This document shows, in pieces, positions 55,301 to 63,500 of a stretch of 64,000 bases of DNA. The notes under the pieces were generated by a model. It was given only the letters and a program-made list of their open reading frames with translations. It did not search any database and was not told the origin of the DNA. Origin of the DNA: Pseudomonadota bacterium (GTDB taxonomy: Bacteria; Desulfobacterota; Desulfobacteria; Desulfobacterales; Desulfolunaceae); assembly GCA_018818835.1 (NCBI GenBank), contig JAHIRD010000039.1, forward strand, positions 1 to 64,000, written 5' to 3'. The position numbers and the translations under genes are program-made. How positions within the stretch are numbered: position 1 is the first letter of the stretch; each line of letters starts with the position of its first letter.

Positions 55301-55881
55301 ATGTAATCAATGAAGTGGATGAATGCCCGGATACACCGGCAGGAATTGGTGTGGACAGCAAGGGTTGTCCTGCGGATGCTGATAAAGATGGCGTGAGTGA
55401 TGGTCGGGATGCCTGTCCGGATACACCTGCCGGAGTTAAGGTGGATGACCAAGGATGCCCTGTGGATAGCGACAAAGACGGCATAGCCGATTATCTGGAC
55501 CAATGCCCTGACACACCTGAAGCCGCAATAGTTGACCCGAGAGGTTGCTGGCGGCTGGAAGGTGTTTCCTTTGATTCAGGACGCTTTGACATTAAGCCTG
55601 ACATGTATGGAAAGCTGGACGCCCTTATTATCGTTCTTGCTAAAAATCCGGGAATAAAGGTTCAAATCCAGGGCTATACTGACGATCAAGGCAATGCCGA
55701 GATGAACCGGATTTTATCATTGAATCGGGCCAATGCAATCCGTGACTATCTGGTGAAACAGGGGATTGCCAAGGAGAGGCTGACCGCAAAAGGCTTTGGC
55801 AAAGACATGCCGGCTGCAACAAACGATACGCCCGAAGGCCGTTTGAAAAACAGGCGTGTTGAATTAAAACCGGTTCCATAG
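49381..55881 (+). CDS. Giant surface protein: adhesin-like half fused to an OmpA-like outer-membrane half
   Basis: 2166 residues. Order: signal peptide (1-32); a carbohydrate-binding-like jelly roll (about 140-335); two CSPG/cadherin-like repeats (about 397-615, each with VHDGS); a beta-helix-like stretch (615-790); three Ig-like repeats (YRYKLDEG, YRYRIDGG, YMYRLDEG); fibronectin III (about 1120-1215); and two IPT/TIG domains (1220-1420). A VPEP motif and a membrane helix (1626-1643) come next, then KK and RR. A second signal-peptide-like stretch (VILSLALLLGAGSAIA, cut after 1668) leads into an eight-strand OmpA-type barrel (1669-1855). Six calcium-binding thrombospondin type 3 repeats (DHDGVPDSLDTCPQTP type, 1880-2055) and an OmpA peptidoglycan-binding domain (2061-2166, GYTDDQGNAEMNRILS, NRRVEL) close it. 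It would tie an exported adhesin to the cell wall. An internal ATG at 54295 could start the OmpA half alone. Confidence 0.87.
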   Translation: MHMLSKRGMTLSSYIIMMICVFLVMASTGAMGGVPTISDLSDNTIAVGAPETIYDEDITFTGGENYADGFLRFSISQATENDIFSLTGDEDTNASGAISISDGLIYLGYGSGRDAIGIIDETENGQNGKPLKILFYKIIENGGFESGTTSGWAEHRSLYHTNLTGKEIEYSFSDGAITGTGTIVFERVVGISTYSIQIERDTVRSGSYSLRLRNRGGISGPNTRTDQPDGNGSLHGPYVVSSAFTASQGDQLSLDWSAQNGADAYEVFGFLINAADDSRTELFSKRGDVHAWTTTSSTIPLDGSYRFEFVCGSYDKTGKLLTGAELYIDNIRIVKGSGVDDTLLTNVARHVSYVNSRIFYSDITRPIQVDVETNDKNTGSASASLCITRLSGSIPTVSTNNGLTLVEGSTEEITPSVLKATDTDTYDESLDFIITTSTAYGRIERKDNPGTEIQSFTQQDLIDEMIHYVHDGSNVPEDNFEFSVSDGENTLSGQIFSMTMTSVDDMPSLAINAGMAVLEGSTETIRPSVLMAVDEETDDETLVFTLIAAAEHGQLENTDTPGASLTSFTQADLSADKIIYVHDGSQALTDSFEFTVSDGTNLLSGQFFLITVTQGNFWIGESGDWNDSSHWSRGVAPEPNDYVYFELNPDLGDITITVNQDVSIGKISMAPSFEGTVVIGEGHSFTTRDYLQEAGTFDCGQGPVDINGDFIHTGGVFIAPSGSMTVEGDFVNTGGTFDHHSGTVNLDGSNQSLAGDTVFYNLVKEVSQADSLTIGSGTVTTIQGKIDFNGGSTDAPLTLDCSESGSTVMILVEYDSEISNTVPGDCVQLVYKSGSIDPDLPLATLTNTPQSLTNARSYTIQVGGIGVTAYRYKLDEGLFSDEYGIEQPIELTMLSEGNHILSVVGKDNSDAWQLLENPTTHAWTIDITPPVAEIDNCPEGIVGPIDLELMVRGESEAISAYRYRIDGGPWGAAVSSDSPIVLEDLGEGSHILNVAAKDMAENWQDLETPTVKTWTVDLDILRVDLIGVPDAVTTDNDAIITVAGDHVVAYMYRLDEGLWTYGVIEDDITLSDLEDGHHTLSVRGLSEYGDVGDTGDGAVSQSWTVDTTASHAPVLAASSGRPSSTSVNLSWTWSSESGNDSVSRYRVFMSTQAISETTLAHSTELWCDLIPGPEGHVETYAVSGLLPGTLYHFAVKTVDSAGNVSLLSNDAEITTQSNRPEITDLVLAQGGTSADNSQSREILLTGNNFVGSPASNLIRFESGSVVFDIINTTATLTEMVASVPIGAPMGTYDVRVINKNGVSLKDEDAYTVTQATVSVPEVTNVSPMIIPTGTTASLTITGQNFMNSVLSVRIVLNSTVIDAYDIHWVDYTTLRATIAVPGDAVLGNYTVAVENGNGIINTVSSVMVRLVSSVDLETSPGSVDTSGIIQVTAGDVPVTVVLLTDNRYEADAVSSYPLRVTLRINAGSTFEALSGGTWMDFTGPITAPVQVPLSHGVSSALGNYASQFTMGAENPIRLKNGDPMIVTVDVTVPSGAPVPSLYHMADDGVISLAGIAGAEDGVSYTPGGTILTVRENVPEPGMVTYTLGALLNELDSTYALGAEASGEEYGPCFIGSSSMAIQVGPRVLAVFVLVFLGCMISFFKKTSGRRAGVILSLALLLGAGSAIAEESRDETWYILAGGGFQQISESNNAVYFGTNQALKVDNDLYPVLRAGYNITDRIAIEAGFRYDILSGRMEGTQLEGDDYIKGYTLLLGPVYRLKERDSWLIGKWQPFLKGDIGYRKMNNGLAYAVKSYDPAFGCEVAVGMEKGPVDIRFGYAYYKLKQKENVIGFNPAGSSSDLGLSGLFCEVTYRFSFGKHKTDEIKEPETKAPEIKENDSDHDGVPDSQDTCPQTPVGLTVDSKGCPLDEDHDGVPDSLDTCPQTPADLTVDSKGCPLDDDHDGVPDALDTCPQTPVGFKVDSKGCPFDDDNDYVINEVDECPDTPAGIGVDSKGCPADADKDGVSDGRDACPDTPAGVKVDDQGCPVDSDKDGIADYLDQCPDTPEAAIVDPRGCWRLEGVSFDSGRFDIKPDMYGKLDALIIVLAKNPGIKVQIQGYTDDQGNAEMNRILSLNRANAIRDYLVKQGIAKERLTAKGFGKDMPAATNDTPEGRLKNRRVELKPVP

Positions 55882-55902
55882 TCAGGGATAATCTTTTTTC
55901 CT

Positions 55903-55979
55903 TCTTCGTGGTTAAACCGTTTTTTTATTTCGTTTCCAGGTGTTGCCTGGAAACGAAAAAAACGGTTTAACCACGAAGA
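55903..55979. repeat. Long perfect-type hairpin of the intergenic repeat family
   Basis: cttcgtggttaaaccgtttt and aaaacggtttaaccacgaag enclose cgtttccagg / cctggaaacg, making a stem of over 30 base pairs 22 bases after the giant gene. It combines two modules seen elsewhere (the ttaaccacgaag arm and the tttccagg hairpin) and is likely its terminator or RNA-protecting stem. Confidence 0.75.
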
Positions 55980-56007
55980 TAAACGCCTCCGGCATTGTTC
56001 CATGAAC

Positions 56008-56245
56008 CACCCCATCGTAGGCCGGGTTGAGGGACGAAACCCGACAAATTGGCACACATCCCCATAAAAGAATTCACCGTTCAAAAATCGATAACAAGAA
56101 AACCAGGGACAACAAACCGACCGCACAAAGAGAACGTCCGCCCATGCACATGCCGTATATTTTTGTATTTTCTTTCTTTCGTATTTTATAAGGAGTCGGC
56201 CACATTGATAGGCACGCGTTGCTTTGCCCATCCTACGATGGGGTG
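56008..56245. mobile_element. MITE-like element with 14-bp terminal inverted repeats
   Basis: CACCCCATCGTAGG (56008-56021) and CCTACGATGGGGTG (56232-56245) are perfect inverted repeats 210 bases apart. The inner ends carry ccgggttgagggacgaaaccc and gttgctttgcccat, which resemble a repeat found next to many bacterial genes. No transposase is inside. No clear target-site duplication is visible. It lies between the giant gene and recJ. Confidence 0.5.
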
Positions 56246-56261
56246 AGAATTTTGCGGGGTT

Positions 56262-56287
56262 TCCGGACCTTTTTACAACGCCATCAA
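56262..56287 (-). repeat. Partial tgatggcgtcgtaaaaagtc repeat at the recJ 3' end
   Basis: On the minus strand the recJ stop codon is the first part of TGATGGCGTTGTAAAAAGGTCC, matching the start of the repeats at 30934 and 34721 with two changes. The rest of the element is absent. Confidence 0.6.
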
Positions 56288-58002
56288 AGATAGTCTTCGA
56301 TGATCAGCTGGGGTGATTTGGAATTATTCCATCGATTCCACTGGAGCCTGAAAACCAGGTGATTGAAATGGCCGGGGTAGGGCGTTGTTGTGTCAACATT
56401 GAAATGCATGGCAAGAAGACTGGTGTCGTTATGGCATTTCTCTGACCGCAGAATGAGTCGCCGGTGCTGGGTCCCAACCGGGTTGGATGATACAATGGAA
56501 ATGTCATCGGCAATAAATAGGGGGACGGGGTTGTGATTCCCAAAGGGCTCAAGCATTTCAAGATCATCAATAAGCGTGGGGCAGATGTCGTCAAAATCAA
56601 GACGGCAATCAATATCAAGCTGTTGAATAAGGGGGGCTTTCAAGGTGATCCCCTCCACATAGCGGTTAAATTCGGTCTTGAAATCGTTCAGCTTACGGGT
56701 ATGGATTTCAAGGCCGGCTGCCATGGCATGTCCGCCAAAGCCCACAAGAGACTGTGATGAGGCTGAAAGGGCCTGGTACAGGTCAATGCCAGGGATGCTC
56801 CGGCCTGAGCCTTTGCCTGTATCTCCGTCCAGGGCGATCAGGACCACAGGCTTGTAATACTTTTTGGAGATTCTGGATGCCACGATTCCAAGAACGCCGA
56901 GATGCCATCCCTGGCGATGAAGAATAATAGCCGGTTGCTCGAGTCCCTTGGCATTGTTTGACAGATGATCCTCAATTTCTTTAAGCATCTGCTGTTCAAC
57001 GGATTGTCGTCGGCTGTTCAGTTTATCCAGAGAAATGGCTGCTTGTTTTGCTGATTTTATATTTTTCGATGATAAAAGGCCAAAGGCAAGGTTTGCATGG
57101 TCAATACGACCTGCAGCATTAAGACGAGGGGCAATTCTAAAGGCAATATCCTCTGAGTTTAATTGCTCCTTATTGATTTTGCTCACATCAATAAGGGCTT
57201 TGATCCCGGCACTGGGATGGCTGTTGATGATATCCAGTCCCGTTTGAGTCAGAATTCTGTTTTCACCAATCAGGGGAACAATGTCAGCAATGGTACCCAG
57301 AGCAACCAGATCACAGTATGCCTTGAGGTTGGGTTCGGGAATGGTTTTCCAGAACTGCATATCCCGCAGGGTTTTTCTTAATGCCACAAGCAGATAAAAG
57401 ACAACCCCCACGCCAGCCAGATGCTTCAGGCCGGATGGGCAGTCTTTCTGTTTGGGATTGACGATGGATATGGCCGGAGGCGGTATGTCCGGAAGGCTGT
57501 GATGATCGGTGATGACCACATCAATACCCTGTTCTGCCGCCATTTCCACAGCGGCAACACTGTCTGAACCGCAATCAACCGTAATGACAAGATTGATGCT
57601 TCGGGGGACAAGAACCTCATGCACATGCCTTGGTTTGAAACTGTATCCTTCGTTGACCCGGTGGGGAATGTAATAGACAACCTGTGCGCCAGCATAGACC
57701 AGGAATGAATAAAGCAGGGATGTCCCGGTGATCCCATCCACATCATAATCCCCGAACACAAGGATATTTTCTTTTTTTTCGATGGCCTGGACAATACGCT
57801 CCACAGCCCGGGTCATTCCCTTCATGAGAAAAGGAGACCTCAAGGCAGCCAGCGAGGGATTTAAAAACCCGGCGGCTGATTCAGGAGATACCATCCCCCT
57901 CTGGGCCAGCAAACTGGCCAGAATGGGACTTTTTTTTGATGTGTGCGCAATCGCTGATACGATTTCGGGATCTGTTTCATGGATGTTCCATTCTGCTTTC
58001 AT
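56284..58002 (-). CDS. recJ: Single-stranded-DNA exonuclease RecJ
   Basis: 572 residues, the usual size. RecJ degrades single-stranded DNA 5' to 3' in recombination and mismatch repair. Its DHH-family metal motifs are in order: DYDVDG (85-90), DCGS (143-146), the DHH triad (166-168), then SEDIAFRIAPRLNAAGRIDHA and the DHHA1 region GWHLGVLGIVASRISKKYYKPV with SGRSIPGIDLY and GGHAMAAG. The ATG is preceded by AAGGAG. It is the last gene of a minus-strand set with vapB, vapC and a secreted protein. Confidence 0.96.
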   Translation of the reverse strand: MKAEWNIHETDPEIVSAIAHTSKKSPILASLLAQRGMVSPESAAGFLNPSLAALRSPFLMKGMTRAVERIVQAIEKKENILVFGDYDVDGITGTSLLYSFLVYAGAQVVYYIPHRVNEGYSFKPRHVHEVLVPRSINLVITVDCGSDSVAAVEMAAEQGIDVVITDHHSLPDIPPPAISIVNPKQKDCPSGLKHLAGVGVVFYLLVALRKTLRDMQFWKTIPEPNLKAYCDLVALGTIADIVPLIGENRILTQTGLDIINSHPSAGIKALIDVSKINKEQLNSEDIAFRIAPRLNAAGRIDHANLAFGLLSSKNIKSAKQAAISLDKLNSRRQSVEQQMLKEIEDHLSNNAKGLEQPAIILHRQGWHLGVLGIVASRISKKYYKPVVLIALDGDTGKGSGRSIPGIDLYQALSASSQSLVGFGGHAMAAGLEIHTRKLNDFKTEFNRYVEGITLKAPLIQQLDIDCRLDFDDICPTLIDDLEMLEPFGNHNPVPLFIADDISIVSSNPVGTQHRRLILRSEKCHNDTSLLAMHFNVDTTTPYPGHFNHLVFRLQWNRWNNSKSPQLIIEDYL

Positions 58003-58066
58003 TCAAGGAGATATATGCCATCTTTTGGTTACATACAACAGGAAAAAGCTGTGTTCGATCGTGATT

Positions 58067-58792
58067 TCAGTTCACACGCCATGAGCTTTGAATTTCAATC
58101 CCCTTGTCCATCATTACAACGGCAGCTTTATCAAGTTGGATGTCCAACGGTGGACCATTTTTCTTGTTTTGTAATTGAACAAGCTCGGTGAGATCAACCG
58201 GTTCAATGGGCTGTTTGTCCAGGTATAGTTCCTGAAGAAGATGAGCCATACCGATATCGACCATGGGGGCTGTCCCGTCAATGTCCAGACCCACACATCT
58301 GACCCGCGTTTCAAGAATCAGTTTCCCCTGTTTGTTTTTTTTACAAACAGGGGCCAATTCAAATTCTGCGTTTTTAAGGGTAAGCTTGCCACCAACCCCT
58401 GCATAGGAATTATCCAGTTGAAGAATCCCTCCCAGAATATACACATGCAGGATATTTCGTTTGATATCGGGCTTGACCACAAGTTTGTCTGCACGAATGC
58501 TGTTTCCGGTATTATCTGATTTATGTCCCAGGGGAATGGGGTGTTTTAAATAGGCTGCAAGTATGGTGTTCAGGTGTTTCTGGCTGATAAATATTCTGAT
58601 GCCAGGGTTCTCGATCACAGGTGCAGGATTGACTGCAAACCGGGGTGGAAACTCGGCATCTCCGGAAAACATGGCATTGAATACCGATGTTAAATCGTTA
58701 CTGGAGACTTCTGCTGCATCACACCAGGATAATTGACAAAACGATACTATTGCCAGGATTGGAATTATACGGAAAAAGACCATTTTTTTCAT
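58067..58792 (-). CDS. Secreted protein of unknown function, 241 aa
   Basis: The N-terminus is a signal peptide (FRIIPILAIVSFCQLSWC, probably cut near CDAAEV; the Cys could be a weak lipobox). The mature part is beta-rich with alternating hydrophobic residues: FISQKHLNTILAAYL, LHVYILGGILQLDNS, GKLTLKNAEFELAPV, and ends IEIQSSWRVN. It may belong to a lipid-binding or periplasmic beta fold, but I cannot name the family. It starts 11 bases after vapC and ends 64 bases before recJ, so the four genes are probably one transcript. Confidence 0.7.
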   Translation of the reverse strand: MKKMVFFRIIPILAIVSFCQLSWCDAAEVSSNDLTSVFNAMFSGDAEFPPRFAVNPAPVIENPGIRIFISQKHLNTILAAYLKHPIPLGHKSDNTGNSIRADKLVVKPDIKRNILHVYILGGILQLDNSYAGVGGKLTLKNAEFELAPVCKKNKQGKLILETRVRCVGLDIDGTAPMVDIGMAHLLQELYLDKQPIEPVDLTELVQLQNKKNGPPLDIQLDKAAVVMMDKGIEIQSSWRVN

Positions 58793-58803
58793 GGAGCCTC
58801 CAG

Positions 58804-59193
58804 TTATTTTTTATGGGTATCTGTTTTCGGGATATACGTCACATTCGGTTGATCTTTAAGGTCCGCGTCCGAGGTGATGATTCTGCAGTGATGGGTGCGT
58901 GATACTGCCACGATAATCGCGTCGGCCATGGCGAGTTTTTCTTGCAGCGCAATATCTGCCGCTGCCATGGCAAGTGTTTCATCAAGGGCGATGACCTGGG
59001 AGCCTTTCATATACCCAACAGCAAGCAGGGCTTTTTCTTCACTGACGTTCATTTTGAGAATTTTATAGACTTCATAGATAATAATCACAGGGACAAGAAG
59101 CTTGTCCTGCTGAGCCAGGTACTCTTTGAACGAGTCTGCAAGCTCTCCATCTGCAAACCATTCCAACCACCCGCAGGAATCAACGATCATCAT
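58804..59193 (-). CDS. vapC: VapC-family PIN-domain toxin
   Basis: 129 residues. The PIN ribonuclease acidic residues are Asp5 (MIVDSCGWLEWF), Glu41 (IYEVYK), Asp91 (MADAIIVA) and Asp109 (ITSDADL). VapC toxins cut tRNA or rRNA. Its ATG overlaps the antitoxin stop (ATGA, 4 bases), the standard vapBC layout. Confidence 0.93.
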   Translation of the reverse strand: MMIVDSCGWLEWFADGELADSFKEYLAQQDKLLVPVIIIYEVYKILKMNVSEEKALLAVGYMKGSQVIALDETLAMAAADIALQEKLAMADAIIVAVSRTHHCRIITSDADLKDQPNVTYIPKTDTHKK

Positions 59194-59399
59194 TGGAGTC
59201 GGTCCTTTTTATCCCTATAATCATTCGTGTCAATGCCTGCAGCGATTCCCCTCAGGTCATCAAGGGATACCTGGGGAATGAGAATGAGCATCCTGTCCTT
59301 TTCAATGACGGTCAGTTTTTGTTTGGGCTTCAAATTTAAATGCTCTCGAACCTGTTTTGGAATCACGACTTGATATTTGCTTGATATGGTTGTTTCCAT
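59190..59399 (-). CDS. vapB: VapB-type antitoxin, AbrB/SpoVT-like
   Basis: About 69 residues from ATG 59399, with AAGGAG 6 bases upstream; an in-frame ATG 20 codons earlier lacks one. METTISSKYQVVIPKQVREH is the swapped-hairpin AbrB DNA-binding motif, followed by LKPKQKLTVIEKDRMLILIP and a C-terminal toxin-binding tail. It should repress its own operon. Confidence 0.92.
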   Translation of the reverse strand: METTISSKYQVVIPKQVREHLNLKPKQKLTVIEKDRMLILIPQVSLDDLRGIAAGIDTNDYRDKKDRLQ

Positions 59400-59777
59400 T
59401 ATTTTCTCCTTTTTTTCTATCGATGACGTCATTGTAAGAATTTTATGGCGGGCAGTCAAGTGGAATCGGGTTATTCGTTAGGCAATGTATCCAAGACCTA
59501 AAAAGAAACTTTTTTAATTGACATCAAATCATACGGGCGATATAAACCAAAAAATTACAACCAAAACGTTTCTCTAATAATCACATTCCGATCGTCGGCA
59601 AAATTCATTCACAGGTCTTTTTAGATCTTGCTGGGTTCCGGATACTTACATTTTTTAAAATATTAATTTATTGACGATCCAAAATAATCCTACGCGTACG
59701 AGAACGAGTACGAATAATTCGGACGTACGTCACACCTTTTATCACCTAAACGTACTCAAGGGACAAGGATTGCGCCA
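59400..59777. other. Divergent intergenic region with cgtacg-type repeats
   Basis: Holds the vapBC promoter side. At 59691-59730 the sequence tacgcgtacgagaacgagtacgaataattcggacgtacgtcac is built of repeated gtacg/cgtac words. I see no terminator for the plus-strand genes that follow and no clear ribosome-binding site before the ATG at 59778. Confidence 0.35.
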
Positions 59778-60551
59778 ATGACTCTTATCCTCAATGATAC
59801 CCAATCCCGAAATAACACGATGGAACAATGGCTGGCATCCAAACCGGATTCCCTTTTTTCTTTTTCCGTTTCCACCGCTGAATTAGGTGAAGGGATGACA
59901 GCCCAACTGATACCCCAAAGCAGCCATGCCAACCAGGTGATCTGGCAGGATGGAGAATCCCAGGTCATTGTTCATGCAGGCCGTTTAAACGTGGCGATCA
60001 CGGATGGCTTTGTCATTTTTGATGTCCCCCTGGAAACGGATCAGACGGAAACGGGGCATCTGGTGGTTCCGTTACGAATGGCTAACGATCTGAAAACGGC
60101 ATCATTGACTATGAGCACCGAAGAACTGCCCCGTGGGGACGGAACCCTTGCCCTGCGATGGGGCACGATTGTTCAGGAACAGCTTTGGTACGGCCTGCTC
60201 AATCTGGGGGAATACTGCAGCAAGACTCACCTTCAAACCGACCAACTTACCTTAAACGGCATATACTGCAAGCCTGATACCCTGACCTTTGTGTACGGGC
60301 GTCCGGTGTTTATGGACGAAATGAAATCGTACATCGAAAAGGTGCAAACCCAAGGATTTGATCCGGGAAAAGACAATTTTGAACCGGAGACCGTGGACAT
60401 GGGAAGCCCCGGATCTGTCACCCCTTTTGGTGAACCGGATGAGTGCAGGCAAGTGCTTGGGGACCTGTGCCATCTTATCAGACAACTGTGCCGGGTCATC
60501 CTGAAAGCCTTCCGGATGATTCAATCTTACATAAAAAAACGACTTGGATAA
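59778..60551 (+). CDS. Hypothetical protein, 257 aa, partner of the giant gene that follows
   Basis: I do not recognise this family. The N-terminal two thirds is beta-rich (SLFSFSVSTAELGEGM, VIVHAGRLNVAITDGFVIFDVPL, GHLVVPLRMAND). A cysteine-bearing part follows (NGIYCKPDTLTFVYGRP), and it ends in a basic amphipathic helix (CHLIRQLCRVILKAFRMIQS). There is no signal peptide. It ends 27 bases before the giant unknown gene, and the pair probably forms one transcript. Confidence 0.6.
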   Translation: MTLILNDTQSRNNTMEQWLASKPDSLFSFSVSTAELGEGMTAQLIPQSSHANQVIWQDGESQVIVHAGRLNVAITDGFVIFDVPLETDQTETGHLVVPLRMANDLKTASLTMSTEELPRGDGTLALRWGTIVQEQLWYGLLNLGEYCSKTHLQTDQLTLNGIYCKPDTLTFVYGRPVFMDEMKSYIEKVQTQGFDPGKDNFEPETVDMGSPGSVTPFGEPDECRQVLGDLCHLIRQLCRVILKAFRMIQSYIKKRLG

Positions 60552-60578
60552 AAAGTCCCTAAAAAAAGGACGAAGGCC

Positions 60579-63500
60579 ATGAGTGCGTTTCTCAATTTCG
60601 GAGACCTCGACCCCACAATTGAAAAGCTCCTGAAGTTTTTCGGAGTTGTAACGGATAATGGAAACCTGAATTCAGAATGGCTTAAACAACCCTTGGAAAG
60701 ACTCAGGGAGTCAGTGTATGAGCGTCATGCTTTGTTTTTTGAGCTATTGGATGATTTGCTGGATTCCACCGACGGCCAGCGACAGGGCATGGCAGGTCCC
60801 AATACCGGAGATACCTGGTACCCCGTTCCCGGCCTGAACGTCCCCGTGCTTTTTATCACCACCCGTGAGGCAAACGGTCACCTGTTCATCGGACTGGGCC
60901 TGAACTGGAGTCCAACCGGTGGAGATAATGATTTCAGCGCCAATGTATTTGCCAATCTGCCCCTGATTGATGTTGACTTGGCAGGCGACATTGATTTTGC
61001 CCTGGGGAAAAACGATTCACCTGTTCAACTGGCCTTCAATGTGAGCCATAAGGACGGGTTCGGCCATGATATCATCTTTGCAGGCGTGAAACTGTCCGCA
61101 CAGATCTATTTCACGAAAAGTCCCGAGGTGTCCTTTCAGGTTCAGCAGCTTGAACTTCCCGGCAAAGATCCCCAGGATATCAACCTGGCCCAGATGGATA
61201 TGAACGACCCGGAACAGTGGGTTCAGTTGATTCTGTCCCTGGTTCAAGCAAAAATGATGGGGGAGGGGGGAGAAATCGAGCGCATTGCCGCCCACCTCTT
61301 ACCTATTTTCGGACTGACGGGCCTTGGCCCAAAAATCGATTGGTGGGATGTGCCAAGCCAGGGCACAGGCGTGATTACCCAATGGCTCAGGAGCCTGTTG
61401 GAGAGTTCGGATGATCTTGATGATTGGCTGGAGCACTGGCTTCAACTGATCAATGCCCCGAATATCACTATCCAAGGCACAGGGACTCGAATCGATCCTA
61501 AAAAAATCAAAATAAGCCTTGCCCCGGTTCTTGATCTCTACTTCACCATGGGACAGACCCGGAACGCCCAGGGCCACCTGATGTGTTACCCCGGATTGAT
61601 TCTGGCCACGGCGGGCAAGACCATCGGGAACGATGATGCGACCTTGAATGTTCAGTGCCGCTGTGAACTGGCTGAAATCCCCTTAGGTGGGGGCGGAGAG
61701 GTCGAACCCTTGTCCGGCTTTGATCTGTGCGCCCGTCTTTACAGGGACGGTGACGATCTTGTGGATACGGATTTTACGGCATCGCCCCAACCCTTGAACA
61801 TCCTGGGACAATTCAAGGTGAAGGAACTCAAGGCAGGCTTGGCCCTGAACACTTCAGGACAGATGATCCCCATACTTGAATTAGTAAATGTGACCAGTGC
61901 CCAAGGTAACTGGCCCTCCCTTGACCTGACCTCAGGCAAGGCGTTTCTTCAACCCTTGGCCGATCTTGCAGACAGCCTGATACGGCAGGAAATCCAGTCT
62001 CTGTTAGGCACCGATTCCCCGGCCGTTCATACCGGCAAGCACTTAGCGGCTCTTCTCGGCATCATCCCCCCCACCGATCCCAATACTCCAGCCCCCTGGC
62101 CGGTGAAAACAGTGATCGATGTAAGCAAGCTGGCCGCCTTTCTGGGCAATCCCCTGGGGGCCATCGCGTGTTACCATGGGGACTGTATTGCCCAGGAGAA
62201 CAATCAGGCCCCGTTATGGCGGTTTCTTGTAAGCGACCTTATTGGGCTTTTGAAACAGGCATCCATTGCCGCCCCTGCCGTGACGGGCACGGGAGATATC
62301 ACGGATCCCTGGACCGTTGAAATTTATTCCGGAGCCGAGGGCAACGCCTATCTGACCGTATGGGCCGAGGTGGATCAACAGAGTCTGCGGCCCCAGCTGG
62401 ATGTGGCCCTGATGCTCGAACCGTCATTGATCGGTCTGGGCACTCACGCTGATCTCCGGTTGCGAACCTGCCTGCATGTCCTCCATCTGTCCATTCCTCC
62501 CACAGCCCAGTGTCCGGGGCCGGTGAACGCCACGTGGCTGGAGTCGGTGTCCTCCACGGTGCGGGTAATGGGAAAACCCGAACTCACTGTGCAAACCGGC
62601 CTGGGATTGACGGTCAGTGTGGATTGGATCGAGCTTTCCTGTGTCTGGAAACAGCAGAATAATTTTGACTGGGCAGTGGCTCTTCAAAACCTTTCCGCAA
62701 GCTGCAATCTTGCAGGACTTGCCCCCATCACCCTTCCGAGCCTGAAATTTGGAGGTGGGTTTGATCTGACCTGGAACTTCCCGAGTCTGGATATTGACCT
62801 GAATATCGATCTGCCGGATTTCGGAGCCCTGCTGAAACTCTGCCTGGGATCCTGGCTCATCGAACGTTGCGGATCCTTTGGGTTTGGCCTGGCCGGGCTG
62901 CTGGGTCTTTTCCCGTCCATCAATTTTCAGTGGCCTGAACTGCCGGCTTTTCCCAATATCAATCTTCCGGATTGGAACAGCGGTCCCTTTTCCTTTCCCC
63001 TGGACTGGCCCAAGTTTCATGTGGGTGACTGGAACCTCTTTTTCGGCAATCCCTGGCCTTTGATCTGCAATCATCTGAAGCTTCTGTTCAGCAAACCGTC
63101 CTGGGCCTTTCCCTCGTTGAAATTTTTGGGCGGGTCCCTATTCGGATCATTCCCTGACTTTTCCCTGCCCGACTGGGGCTGGGGATCGGGTGGCACATTT
63201 GAGATCCCCTCCTTGGGCAGTCTGCCCTTCAGCATCACCGGGGACGGGACCTATGAAATCCCCTGGGCCTTGATGCTTGATTTTGATCAGATGCCTCCGG
63301 TTGAGCTTCTGGTCTGGCTTGATCCCGATGGGCCGCCTATCGATGACTGGGCCAGCGTAATGATCTCCTTGGTGCCGGATTCATGGCAGGACATCCCGGC
63401 CTTGATGGGTAACCCGGCATTCAGCCTTTCAAATCTGGGTGATCTTCTTAAACACCTGGAAGACCTGAGTCCCATCGTCCGCCGTATGATGAAAAGCGTG

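Noticed and set aside
55018-55545. DNA repeats in the giant gene as a separate repeat array
   Set aside because: They encode the thrombospondin type 3 repeats in frame and are explained by the protein.
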